NCBI RefSeq assembly: GCF_000002235.5
Contig: NW_022145594.1
Location: 18,330,412 to 18,394,411, forward strand
DNA: 64,000 bases
Direction: 5' to 3'
Origin: Strongylocentrotus purpuratus
Lineage: Eukaryota; Echinodermata; Echinoidea; Camarodonta; Strongylocentrotidae
Shown: in pieces, positions 55,807-64,000 of the stretch
How positions within the stretch are numbered: position 1 is the first letter of the stretch
Layout of the letters: each line of letters begins with the position of its first letter
Program-made: the position numbers and the translations under genes
Notes under the pieces: generated by a model
Database searches by the model: none
Told to the model about the DNA's origin: nothing
What the model saw: only the letters and a program-made list of their open reading frames with translations

Positions 55807-55814
55807 TAAGATAA

Positions 55815-55915
55815 TAAAGAAGAAGGAAAAAAGGAAGAAGAAGAGGAGGAGAAAAAAGATGAAGAAGAAGAAAAAGAGGGAGAAGAGGAAGAATAAGAAA
55901 AAAAAGAGGATACAA
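55815..55915. repeat. Purine-rich low-complexity tract
   Basis: GAAGAAGAGG-type sequence on the plus strand; the minus-strand Ser/Leu/Phe ORFs are artefacts. Confidence 0.75.
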
Positions 55916-56186
55916 GAAAAGAACATCTGTGGCAGAACAGTGTATAACATGAACAGTCTTTATCTTCTTCTTTTGAAGCATCTGGTAAATTACATTTGGA
56001 AATGATTACAAAAAATTTCACGATTTTATAATTTCAAGTCAGATGTATTTATTAAGCATGTTAAACATATTAATATTACCAAAAAGAATCATCATATGTA
56101 AATGCACGGAATCGAACATTATTTGCCATTTTTACAATTCGTTCATGTACAAAATTAAGTTTGTCCATTAGGGTTATGGAGCCGTA

Positions 56187-58805
56187 CCGTCATGAAAATA
56201 CATGTATAAAATAAGATATTTAAGGCAAGATCATGGCAGAATAGGATGTTAAGACAACATTAGTAGATACAAAGTCTGTTCCAAAGTTTTCATTACGCCA
56301 GAATTTCGTGATGACATTTTACAATGTTTTTCTAGTTGAACTTTCCAAATTATTTTCCTAACTATGTTACAGTCACCTAAAAACATGAGTAGATTCAACT
56401 TGGGCGATATTGTATTGCTATATGAATACGAGCTGGTAAAGATAATATAGAATTGCTAATAAAATGAAAATTCTTTCATTTTTATTTAGCTACAGTGTTA
56501 TGGCATTGTAATAATTGGTAAAAATACTATCAGTCATCAGGACAAAATAATAAATGATAACACTGTAAATGAACTTTTAAGATAACTGGTATATACATTT
56601 TGATTGGTTTGATTAGAATTATCGCTCATCTTGGTCTTGTCCGAAAAGAATACAAACTACTTACAAAATAATCATAATATTGAGAAAAAATAAAATCATA
56701 TAATCAATAATACATCATTATTAACATACTTATATTGTATACTAAAATAAAAGTAGACATTGACTTCGTCACGGAGACGGATTATTTGATCTGTGACTTA
56801 GATCAAAACATAACACATGTAGAAACTTAACGGAAGATTGGTGTTTTTAGAAAGATCTTACTTTCTAATCATGTAACACCTATATGAACAATTTAAGATA
56901 AACTTGAGTTCTGGTAAATATAGAAAACAAATTCCCACATAATCCAACTAAACTTACAATAAATGTTCAAGGTTACCAAGAAAAGGCACGTGCCAAACAC
57001 TTTTTGTAGAAATTGTATAGTAGCTGAGTAATGAACGAAGGAAAGGAAATCCGGGTCAGTAGGCCTGACACCATGTGATGAACACAGGTCAATATGTGAA
57101 AATTCGAGATGTGGTTTTTATTGAAGATGATGCCGAGTAAATTTGTGTGCGTTATCTCACAACCAATGTACTGAAGGATAACAAATCTAGGATAAATCAT
57201 AGCATATTTTTCTTCAAATATGATTCCCATACCAGAGCCCAAAATTACCTTTAAGCTCAATAGGATATTTGCACTCCTCACCTGACAATATTAGTTTAAG
57301 TTTAATACAACGATAAAACTATATAATATAAATCCGCATCAGCTAGATCCTTTCTAATAAAAAAAAACCCTGGTCTACCCCATAAGTTTATAAACAGCTT
57401 GCAATAATGTTTATATAGTGCAATGAAATACAATTTTAGTTATTAACTCCAACTATTTTTTTTTTACTTCAACAACTACACGTAACTCATAAAATAAATA
57501 AGAATCTCACAGTTATAATGTAAATGTATTAAAAGTTCAGTATCTCATTTTTGAAATATGCGTTGCACTTCCGGTAAATGATGCCGTTTCCTTATTGGCA
57601 GTCAGAATGAACAATCGAATAAAATACCCAGGCATATTAAATAACAGAGGTGTATCATCATAAATCTATTTTCAGAGAAGACAGGAATAGAGAAGTCTTA
57701 ATACACGGAAGCTTTAAAATCAGAAATGACCTTACATATTTTGTTTAAACAAGGAGAATTAAAATTAAAAAAGGCTAAAATGAGTAACGATGCTGTTAAA
57801 TACAGTGGTTAAATCTTCATCTGGAAAATATTGCTGTTTCGTCATGAAAATACATGAATAAAATAATATATTAAAGGCAAGATCATGGCAGAATAGGATG
57901 TTAAGACAACATGAGTAGATACAAAGTCTGTTCCAAAGTTTTCATTACGCCAGAATTTCGTGATGACATTTTACAATGTTTTTCTAGTTGAACTTTCCAA
58001 ATTATTTTCCTAACTATGTTACAGTCACCTAAACACATGAGTAGATTCAACTTGGGCGAGATTGTATTGCTATATGAATACGAGCTGGTAAAGATGATAT
58101 AGAATTGCTTATAAAATGTGTTATGGCTTTCAATCCAGTATTTCCTGTGTTTGGAAGTATTTCATTGTAATAATGGGTAAAAATATCATCAGTCATCAGG
58201 ACAAAATAATAAATGATAACACTGTAAATGAACTTTTAAGATAACTGGTATATACAATTTGATTGGTTTGATTAGAATTATCGCTCATCTTGGTCTTGTC
58301 CGAAAAGAATCCAAACTACTTACAAAATAATCATAATATTGAGAAAAAATAAAATCATATAATCAATAATACATTATTATTATTATATAGTGCAATGAAA
58401 TACAATTTTAGTTATTAACTCCGACTATTTCTTTTTTTTTTTTTACTTCAACAACTACACACAACTCATAAAATAAATTAGTTTCTCACAGTTATAATGT
58501 AAATGTATTAATAGTTCAGTATCTAATTTTTGCAATATGCGTTGCACTTCCGGTAAATGATGCCGTTTCCTTATTGGCAGTCAGAATGAACAAGTGAATA
58601 CCCAGGCATATTAAATAAGAAAGGTGTATCATCATGAATCTATTTTCAGAGAAGACATAAATAGAGAAGTCTAAATACAAGAAGGCATTAACATCAGAAT
58701 TGACATTACATACTTTCTACGAACCAGGAGAATTAAAATAAAAAAGGCTTAAATGAGTAACAATGCTGTTGAATACAACGGTAAAAACTTTATCCAAAAA
58801 ATATT
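56187..58805. repeat. Local direct duplication, second copy with internal deletion
   Basis: 56187-56735 recurs at about 57839-58380, and 57413-57835 recurs at about 58383-58805. Identity is high over GGCAAGATCATGGCAGAATA, CAGTCATCAGGACAAAATAA and GCGTTGCACTTCCGGTAAAT, among others. The second copy lacks the sequence equivalent to 56736-57412. The 102-codon minus-strand ORF (56973-57281) lies in the part that was lost and shows no domain, so it was not called. Confidence 0.85.
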
Positions 58806-58881
58806 TACAGTTTCGATATAGATGCATATATAGTTTATGCATCGATACATATAACATTACAACTGAAAAAATGTGGCCCTG

Positions 58882-59126
58882 CACTACGAAACCAACATAA
58901 AGTCTAATGTGAAAGAGCAGTTTCTCAGCTTTAAAATGATATATATATATATATAACTCGAAACGATTAGGCCATACAAAAACACACGATAAAATCCTAC
59001 TTAAAGATTGTTTGGTGCTCCGAAATTTCTAAATAAGATAACTACAATTTGATGGAACTGACCAAACCCCTTTATTGAGATTTCACTAAACACCCAACCA
59101 TGCGACGTTTTGTTGGTTTCGTGGTA
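58882..59126. mobile_element. Possible MITE with imperfect inverted ends
   Basis: CACTACGAAACCAACATAAA at the left pairs with the right end, whose reverse complement reads TACCACGAAACCAACAAAAC. A (TA)n lies inside at about 58940. Moderate support only. Confidence 0.45.
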
Positions 59127-59381
59127 CGAATTCTCATATGCACTCTAAATGGACCAATATAATATATTATCATGGAAGACGAAAACAAAAAATATATGTG
59201 GATAATCAAAATACATACAATGTACACAAAAACAAACATAGTCACAACACATCGATTCTAATTAGTGGTAGGTATCACAAAGCAACTACTAATTACCTCC
59301 CCTTCAATTTCACCAATTCTTGTGTAGCTTAGCGTTCAACTCAAACTTGTAAAGGAACGATTACAGCCACACCACAGTTAC

Positions 59382-59519
59382 CTATAATGTTAGCAAACCG
59401 ATGTATTCAGGCATAACATCCCATGTTTTAGTGCTCGCGCCCGGCAGTACAGGCAGGGAGAAGTCTCCATATTTCGCTTCATTGCCACATACCAGTAATT
59501 TATGACTCTTCTTTTCCAT
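59382..59519 (-). CDS. Candidate last exon of the Ig-superfamily receptor (or a 45-codon ORF)
   Basis: A relatively GC-rich open stretch on the minus strand ends with TAG at 59382-59384 and reads ...YGDFSLPVLPGASTKTWDVM then PEYIGLLTL. It lies downstream of the cytoplasmic exon at 60219-60326 and would be in phase if spliced at the AG before 59476, but that acceptor has no pyrimidine tract. Read from the ATG at 59519 it is an independent 45-codon ORF. Role uncertain. Confidence 0.25.
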   Translation of the reverse strand: MEKKSHKLLVCGNEAKYGDFSLPVLPGASTKTWDVMPEYIGLLTL

Positions 59520-59526
59520 TATTTTA

Positions 59527-60218
59527 AGAAACCAAATATTAAATGTACTTTGAAATGTAAAATGAGGAACTAAAATAATTTAAATATGAAAATAGCAAGT
59601 GAAATCTTGCTTTATATAGTCCCTGCCTTATTTGCGACCTTAAAGCCACATTTGTTTATTTGCATGGAAGCCTCATTTCATGAATACACTAGATACACTA
59701 CTAATGCTGGAAAACGCATATTCGCACCTATGTTATTGAAACTGCTTATTCCATGCACATCATCACGTGATAGTAAAAAATCCATAATTATCTTGTGGAA
59801 CTTACATTTCCCTGACATCACGTTTTTTTACCAAAATCTGTCAAAAATAGTTTTTGACATACAATTATTAAAACAATGTTGCTAAGTGAAGCGTGTATGG
59901 ACTGGTAAGCTTCGATTTAAAGCAATGAAACGTTGAAAAAGACAAATCTAATCATACATTATTATGCTAACAATATTTCCTTCTAGTTGTTATTGTTGGG
60001 TTAGTTTGTTGGCAATATCCATCGATTTTGATGATCTGCGCCAGGTTTGATGTGAGAGGGTGTCTTGCTCTCTCGTCTGCAGCTCTACTTAGGGTTCTGT
60101 GATTCTAGCTTTCCGCCTGGTTAAATTAAACATCCTGCTGTTCTAAGATATGCAACTAGCATAACCGAAACAACAATATTTGGGATTGTCAAGGCGATTA
60201 TTCCACAATAACGCTTAC
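59527..60218. other. Probable intron of the Ig-superfamily gene
   Basis: Follows the donor GTAAGC after the cytoplasmic exon. A 99-codon plus-strand ORF (59586-59885) has no domain. Another open minus-strand stretch near 60010-60080 lacks a convincing acceptor. Confidence 0.4.
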
Positions 60219-60326
60219 CTTGCAACACAGTATTCGTGGATGTTGGATGCTCCTTCTTTTCGCTGTTCTCTCCCTGCTCGTCTGTCGGTTTTCCTTCGGT
60301 TTTATGCAGAGCAAACATTACACGAC
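60219..60326 (-). CDS. Cytoplasmic-tail exon of an Ig-superfamily receptor
   Basis: On the minus strand a T-rich tract and CAATAG acceptor precede 60326, and a good donor (CAAG then GTAAGC) follows 60219. The exon is 108 bases, phase 1 at both ends, and continues the frame of the transmembrane exon: it reads RVMFALHKTEGKPTDEQGEN then SEKKEHPTSTNTVLQ, a polar, highly charged segment fitting a cytoplasmic tail. No ITIM- or ITAM-like tyrosine motif is present. Support is from splice sites, phase and position; no homology is claimed. Confidence 0.6.
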
Positions 60327-60554
60327 CTATTGAGTGGATAACAATTAATAAAGAGGAAATTTGAAACAATTTTATCCAGTAAATATTGTTGAAAAATGGC
60401 TGTAATAGGCATATCCTCGAATTTCAGCATTTCTATTCTGGCTATAGTAAAACAAAATTGAAAGTTTAATTATAAACTAATACTCGATTAGAAACGGGAA
60501 TAATGTTTGCAACAGTTTTTAAAAGCCCTAAGTAAACGAAAATTGAATACCCAC

Positions 60555-60656
60555 CAGTTTTGATGGCATGAACGATGACGATGAAATAGAAAACTTCTAT
60601 TATCAGGATTATCCATATCATCCACAATCCTGAAGGCGTACACGTGAAGTCAGTGT
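60555..60656 (-). CDS. Transmembrane exon of an Ig-superfamily receptor
   Basis: The 102-base exon lies between an acceptor (TTTTTATCAAAACAG) and a donor (ACTG then GTGGGT), phase 1 at both ends. Spliced to the Ig exon it reads HTDFTCTPSG and then a hydrophobic helix (GLWMIWIILIIEVFYFIVIV) followed by HAIKT. The helix is about 21 residues and holds one glutamate, which could matter for pairing with another membrane protein. Spacing and phase agree with the Ig exon upstream and the tail exon downstream. Confidence 0.7.
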
Positions 60657-60939
60657 CTGTTTTGATAAAAAGAGATATAGCAATCGCATATATTTTGAAA
60701 CAGCAAGTCAGAGGAAATGATAAAACATCTTCTTACACTATCAGAGTTGAATATTCTATATTTTAAGTCTTATGTATTGTTTTGTTCATAAGTGTGTTTA
60801 TAACAGCCAGTAGTTCGGAGTTATATAATTTGTTGCAGCCTCACTCGCTCACTATATATATTCATGTATATAATTATGCATATATATAACAAAATATATA
60901 TCTGCTTTCATGTCATGTTCTCTTCCTTCTTATCCTCTT

Positions 60940-61030
60940 ATTCTGGCTGGTCAATGGTGCCTCTGTCCACAATACGCAGGGAAGACATACTCTTAAAGTT
61001 CAAATCGGAATACAGACATCTCAGAGATGA
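60940..61030 (-). pseudogene. Partial duplicate of the Ig-domain exon (3' half)
   Basis: This segment matches the last 75 or so bases of the Ig exon at 61367-61657 (shared GTATGTCTTCCCTGCGTATT). Its minus-strand frame is still open and reads CLYSDLNFKSMSSLRIVDRG then TIDQPE and a stop. It has no 5' half with the first cysteine, no in-phase acceptor, and its donor site has been lost. It therefore looks like a relic of a partial tandem duplication within the gene. Confidence 0.65.
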
Positions 61031-61366
61031 TTTAAAAAAACAACCCGTATGTAATGTTTAATTCATTAAGTTATTGTTTGTATAATAACTAGTATATAAT
61101 ATGTGGAATAACTAATATAATGGATTTATTTATGTATAAAAGGAAAAATATTGTTCTGCAACTTTAAATATTTTAACAAGAGAATAAACACACGCAAATT
61201 ATATTCTGTAGAAAATTCCATTACGGATTTTTACATGTTAAAATAATTTGTATAGTTTGGTATTTTGGGTTGAGTCTCTCTCTCTCCCTGTATATATGTA
61301 TATGCATACATACAAATAAATATGTATTGTGTATTAAAAATATATATGTATTGTGTATATGCTTAC

Positions 61367-61657
61367 GTGTCGTGTTCTGGTCAATGTTGTCACTGTCAAA
61401 AATACGCAGGGAAGACATACTCTTGAAGTTCAAATTGGAATACAGACATTCTATGATTGTATCTTTCTCGTTAGCTGGAAACCAATGGGTCACAGTTGTG
61501 TTGTATGTTCCATCTCTGTTGATAAATGATGTTCCATTCCCTTCTTTGGTGGTCAGTATTGGGAATGTCATCGGGAAGACATTACTTATGGAGCATGTAA
61601 CGTTAAAGCCATTGGCATCTCGAATGTACTCGATCACAGGAGAGGTATCTGGGTTGG
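61367..61657 (-). CDS. Ig-like domain exon of a membrane receptor
   Basis: On the minus strand a strong pyrimidine tract (TTTTTTCTTCTTCTTCTAG) precedes 61657 and GTAAGC follows 61367. The exon is 291 bases with phase 1 at both ends, the usual form of an Ig-domain exon. It encodes about 97 residues with cysteines about 53 apart (NVTCSIS and IIECLYS), which would form the intradomain disulfide. The core tryptophan and the usual Y-x-C are missing. There are four N-glycosylation sequons (NVT, NGT and two NTT). It joins in frame to the transmembrane exon at 60555-60656. Exons for the signal peptide and any further Ig domain were not found and may lie beyond the right edge. The product is probably a cell-surface adhesion or immune-type receptor; I cannot name it. 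Confidence 0.7.
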
Positions 61658-61885
61658 CTAGAAGAAGAAGAAAAAAGTGTATTTATGAGTATGGATATTT
61701 ATTAAAATACAAGAAAAAGGTATACACTTTTACATATGTACATGAACATATTTGTATGGAGACCGATCAAGGAGACAAGAAAGACTTGGATTAAGTGCGG
61801 GTCTCAACTTGAACTGATTTTTCAAGGGAAACAATTTGAGTGGCATTTATAGGCGGGTGGACTTTCTGTGTACATGAGGTTACTC
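61658..61885. other. Probable intron sequence
   Basis: Upstream of the Ig exon acceptor. No further exon was recognised. Confidence 0.35.
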
Positions 61886-61890
61886 GGTGG

Positions 61891-62323
61891 CGTACGCAGG
61901 ATTTTTTTTCAAGGGGGGGGGGTTAAAATTGGATTGCATCACTAATGTGACCCCGCAAAATATATTTAGCGGCGCATAAGCGGGGGAGGGGGGGGGGGGA
62001 TGGTAACGACCACCATTTTATTTGTTGCCGAATTCGTGAAAAAATGTTTGGCGGCTAATCAGCCAGCCGGTGAATAAGAGGAAGAGGAGGAGGGGTAATG
62101 ACCACCAATTTTTAGTTTTTGACCAAATTCGCGAACAAATATTTAGCGGCGAATCAGCCAGCCGGCGAATAAGCGGGGGGGGGGGGGGGGGTTGTTAAGG
62201 AACATTTTTGGATTTTTCTCGAATAGGGGGGGGGGGGGGTGGGGGAGGTGGGGGTAGTGTATACATTTTTGTTTTTAATACTTAACACCCACCCCCCCCC
62301 CCCTTCCCTGGATCCGCCACCGA
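61891..62323. mobile_element. G-rich repeat element with inverted ends
   Basis: The left end GGTGGCGTACGCAGG matches the reverse complement of the right end (GGTGGCGGATCCAGGG) in part. Inside, an approximately 90-base unit with AATCAGCCAGCCGG and GAATAAG is present twice (near 62057 and 62150). Long poly-G and poly-C runs are present. The AAATATTTAGCGGCGAATCA-like part also occurs inverted at 3.7-3.9 kb, so this is a dispersed family. The minus-strand Pro/Gly-rich ORF is an artefact. Confidence 0.55.
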
Positions 62324-62655
62324 CCGAAACATTGAGGGGGCGTTTAATCCCCAAAACACCGCCCTTCGTACGCACCTGATGTTACTATCCGAAGGCTTTT
62401 GTGTAGGTACAATTATATGATATGCAGATAACTGCTACACTAAGAATAGAATTAGTGCCAAATAAGAACTCAAGCATCACCTTTATTTGTACTTGAAGCT
62501 ATAATCATTAATATCTCGCAGTGTACATATTCTTTTGACATTTCATTTCATCTGAAGTTTGGAATGCATCCTTGTGCAGATATTCAGGGGATGGAGGGGT
62601 ATACTTTGGAATTGAACTGTCGGGGCCCTGGCACACGGGAAGGAGGTGTTGGAGT
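62324..62655. other. Intergenic or intronic, nothing recognised
   Basis: No supported feature. Confidence 0.3.
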
Positions 62656-62659
62656 TTAT

Positions 62660-62745
62660 AATAATAATAATGATAATAGCTAGTTCTTATATAGCGCTTT
62701 TCAGGACCGAAGTCCCTCTCAAAGCGCTTTACAGATATAAAATGT
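62660..62745 (-). mobile_element. SINE 3'-end fragment
   Basis: ATAATAATAATGATAATAGC, TTATATAGCGCTTTTCAGGA and AAAGCGCTTTACAGATATA match the 3' module and (ATT)n tail of the SINE at 34.5 kb, same orientation. Confidence 0.75.
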
Positions 62746-62794
62746 TGTAGTATGATATTAATCATGCTGAATCAATTTGGCTTGAGGCACCGAT

Positions 62795-64000
62795 TGATGG
62801 TTATTTTGATGTTTTAGAAGTCATTTATAGGAAACCAAACATTCACTGATATTGTTGAGTTTCAAGAAAGTTTGTTGTCTGTGTTAAAACAAGTTAAAGT
62901 TGATTATTGTATTTTAATGGGTGATTTTAATATTAATATTCATAATCCCGCTTTAAGTTCTGAATTGTTTCTCACTTCTTTGATTGGGATTACAACAACT
63001 GATAAAGTCTCTAAATAGGGTAACATCCTTTTCAGGTTCTTTAATTGATCATATTTATACAGATATGGGTGCAAATCGCATATGTACTGGGGCAATTGTA
63101 ACTGATATTTCAGACCGTTTCCCTATCTTTGCTGTTTTTGAAAATAAATTCATTAAATCACAACCACAGAATAAGTTACAATATAGAACCTATAAATACT
63201 ATGAGAAAGACAACTTCTGTGACAGTTTACTCTCAGAATCCTGGGAAAGTATATACGTATGTACAGACGTTAATAAGTCATATAATATATTTGTTCAAAT
63301 ATAGGTATATAGGTATATGTGATAAACATGCACCAAATAGATTAAACATATTTGTGGCTAACACCCAGTGAATAAGATCAATTGATCGATCTGTAATTGA
63401 AAAACAAGTCAGAAAAAATCTGGGTGTAAGCCACAAATATTTTTAAACTATTGAAATTTCTCCCAGGAAGCATTACATTTATAAAATGCACCAAATGTTC
63501 ATCAATATTCTTCAAGGAGACAGAACGGTAGACCATGAATAACTAGAGCTATTAAAATGTCATTTAAAAGTAAAAATAAAGTGCTTGGGTAAATGAATAA
63601 AATCAAACTATAATGAAGATAATTTGAAAAAAAATATGAGACATATAGAAATATTCTAATCACAATTTTGAGGAATGCAAAGAGAACAAATTATCATTTG
63701 AAATGTATAAATGTGATAGAGCACAAAGTTACATGGAAGTCAATTAATCAATTATTAAAGAGAGGGAATAATTAAGCAAAATTGTCGCATGTAGACAAAC
63801 TCTGTGTTGATATTAATGATAACAAGAAAGTTGTAACTTGTGGGAAAGAAAAAACAAAAGGCTTTAATCAGTATTTTGTAAATGTTGGGCCTAAACTGGC
63901 TAAATCTTTCGATTGTTAATAGAATAACTATGGTCACCTTTTGCCCAAGCTTCTTGCCTTTTATTAGACAATAAACATGTACTTTATATTTGTAGACAGT
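62795..64000 (+). pseudogene. Decayed LINE (non-LTR retrotransposon), endonuclease and linker region
   Basis: Broken plus-strand frames carry APE-type endonuclease motifs of a CR1/L2/Jockey-like LINE: VIYRKP (62815), YCILMGDFNIN (about 62905), SLIDHIYTDMGANRICTGAI (about 63037) and the SDRFP version of the SDH motif (about 63113). Further on, FNQYFVNVGPKLAKSF (about 63860) matches the linker before reverse transcriptase. Stops and frameshifts separate the pieces. The reverse transcriptase would lie beyond the window. It is an old, inactive copy that may sit in an intron of the Ig-superfamily gene or upstream of it. Confidence 0.75.

Noticed and set aside
56973..57281. 102-codon minus-strand ORF
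   Set aside because: No domain, AT-rich, and the region is missing from the second copy of the local duplication.
62154..62375. Pro/Gly-rich minus-strand ORF
   Set aside because: Created by poly-G/poly-C runs in a repeat element.

Overview
The window looks like nuclear DNA from a sea urchin (echinoid) or a close relative. The evidence is an intronless Toll-like receptor, an intronless class A GPCR, an Ig-superfamily gene with phase-1 exons, a Ty3/gypsy element of the deuterostome Gmr1 type, and AT-rich intergenic DNA full of microsatellites, tRNA-derived SINEs and fold-back elements. The species cannot be read from the sequence. Nothing suggests a prokaryotic or organellar source.

Layout. 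0-4.2 kb: a fold-back element, a complete single-exon Toll-like receptor (774-3449, +), then a small DNA-transposon derivative and a trinucleotide microsatellite. 4.2-19.9 kb: mostly gene-free, with several MITEs, GA/poly-G tracts and one orphan 178-codon ORF (9282-9818, -). 19.9-21.4 kb: a single-exon rhodopsin-family GPCR (-) with a 207-bp tandem duplication just upstream of its start. 21.5-35.4 kb: intergenic DNA with SINEs, small inverted-repeat elements and perfect palindromes. 35.388-42.725 kb: a complete, very young LTR retrotransposon (-) with two nearly identical 1206-bp LTRs, a 5-bp target duplication, primer-binding site, polypurine tract, an intact gag-protease ORF and an intact pol ORF. 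44.7-54.7 kb: microsatellites, a tandem array of about 463-bp units (46.3-52.1 kb) with higher-order duplications, and three diverged copies of a flanking module. 55.4-59.1 kb: a Harbinger-like MITE and a locally duplicated segment. 59.4-61.7 kb: exons of an Ig-superfamily membrane receptor (-) whose 5' part is not found in the window. 61.9-64.0 kb: a G-rich repeat, a SINE piece and a decayed LINE endonuclease region.

Main result. In the retrotransposon the integrase lies before the reverse transcriptase and RNase H, so the pol order is integrase-RT-RNase H, as in Ty1/copia, although the sequences are Ty3/gypsy-like (GPY/F integrase module, FIDD reverse transcriptase). Its capsid region resembles the SCAN domain. 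Both traits are known for Gmr1-type elements, so the class is not new, but this copy looks intact and recent. Its pol frame is +1 to gag over a 59-nt overlap that ends in ACC-UGA-U, which resembles an antizyme-type +1 shift site and deserves testing.

Host genes. The TLR, GPCR and Ig receptor would all act at a membrane in sensing or recognition. They are separate transcription units and nothing shows that they work together. Most of the remaining sequence is repeat-derived or shows no recognisable function.
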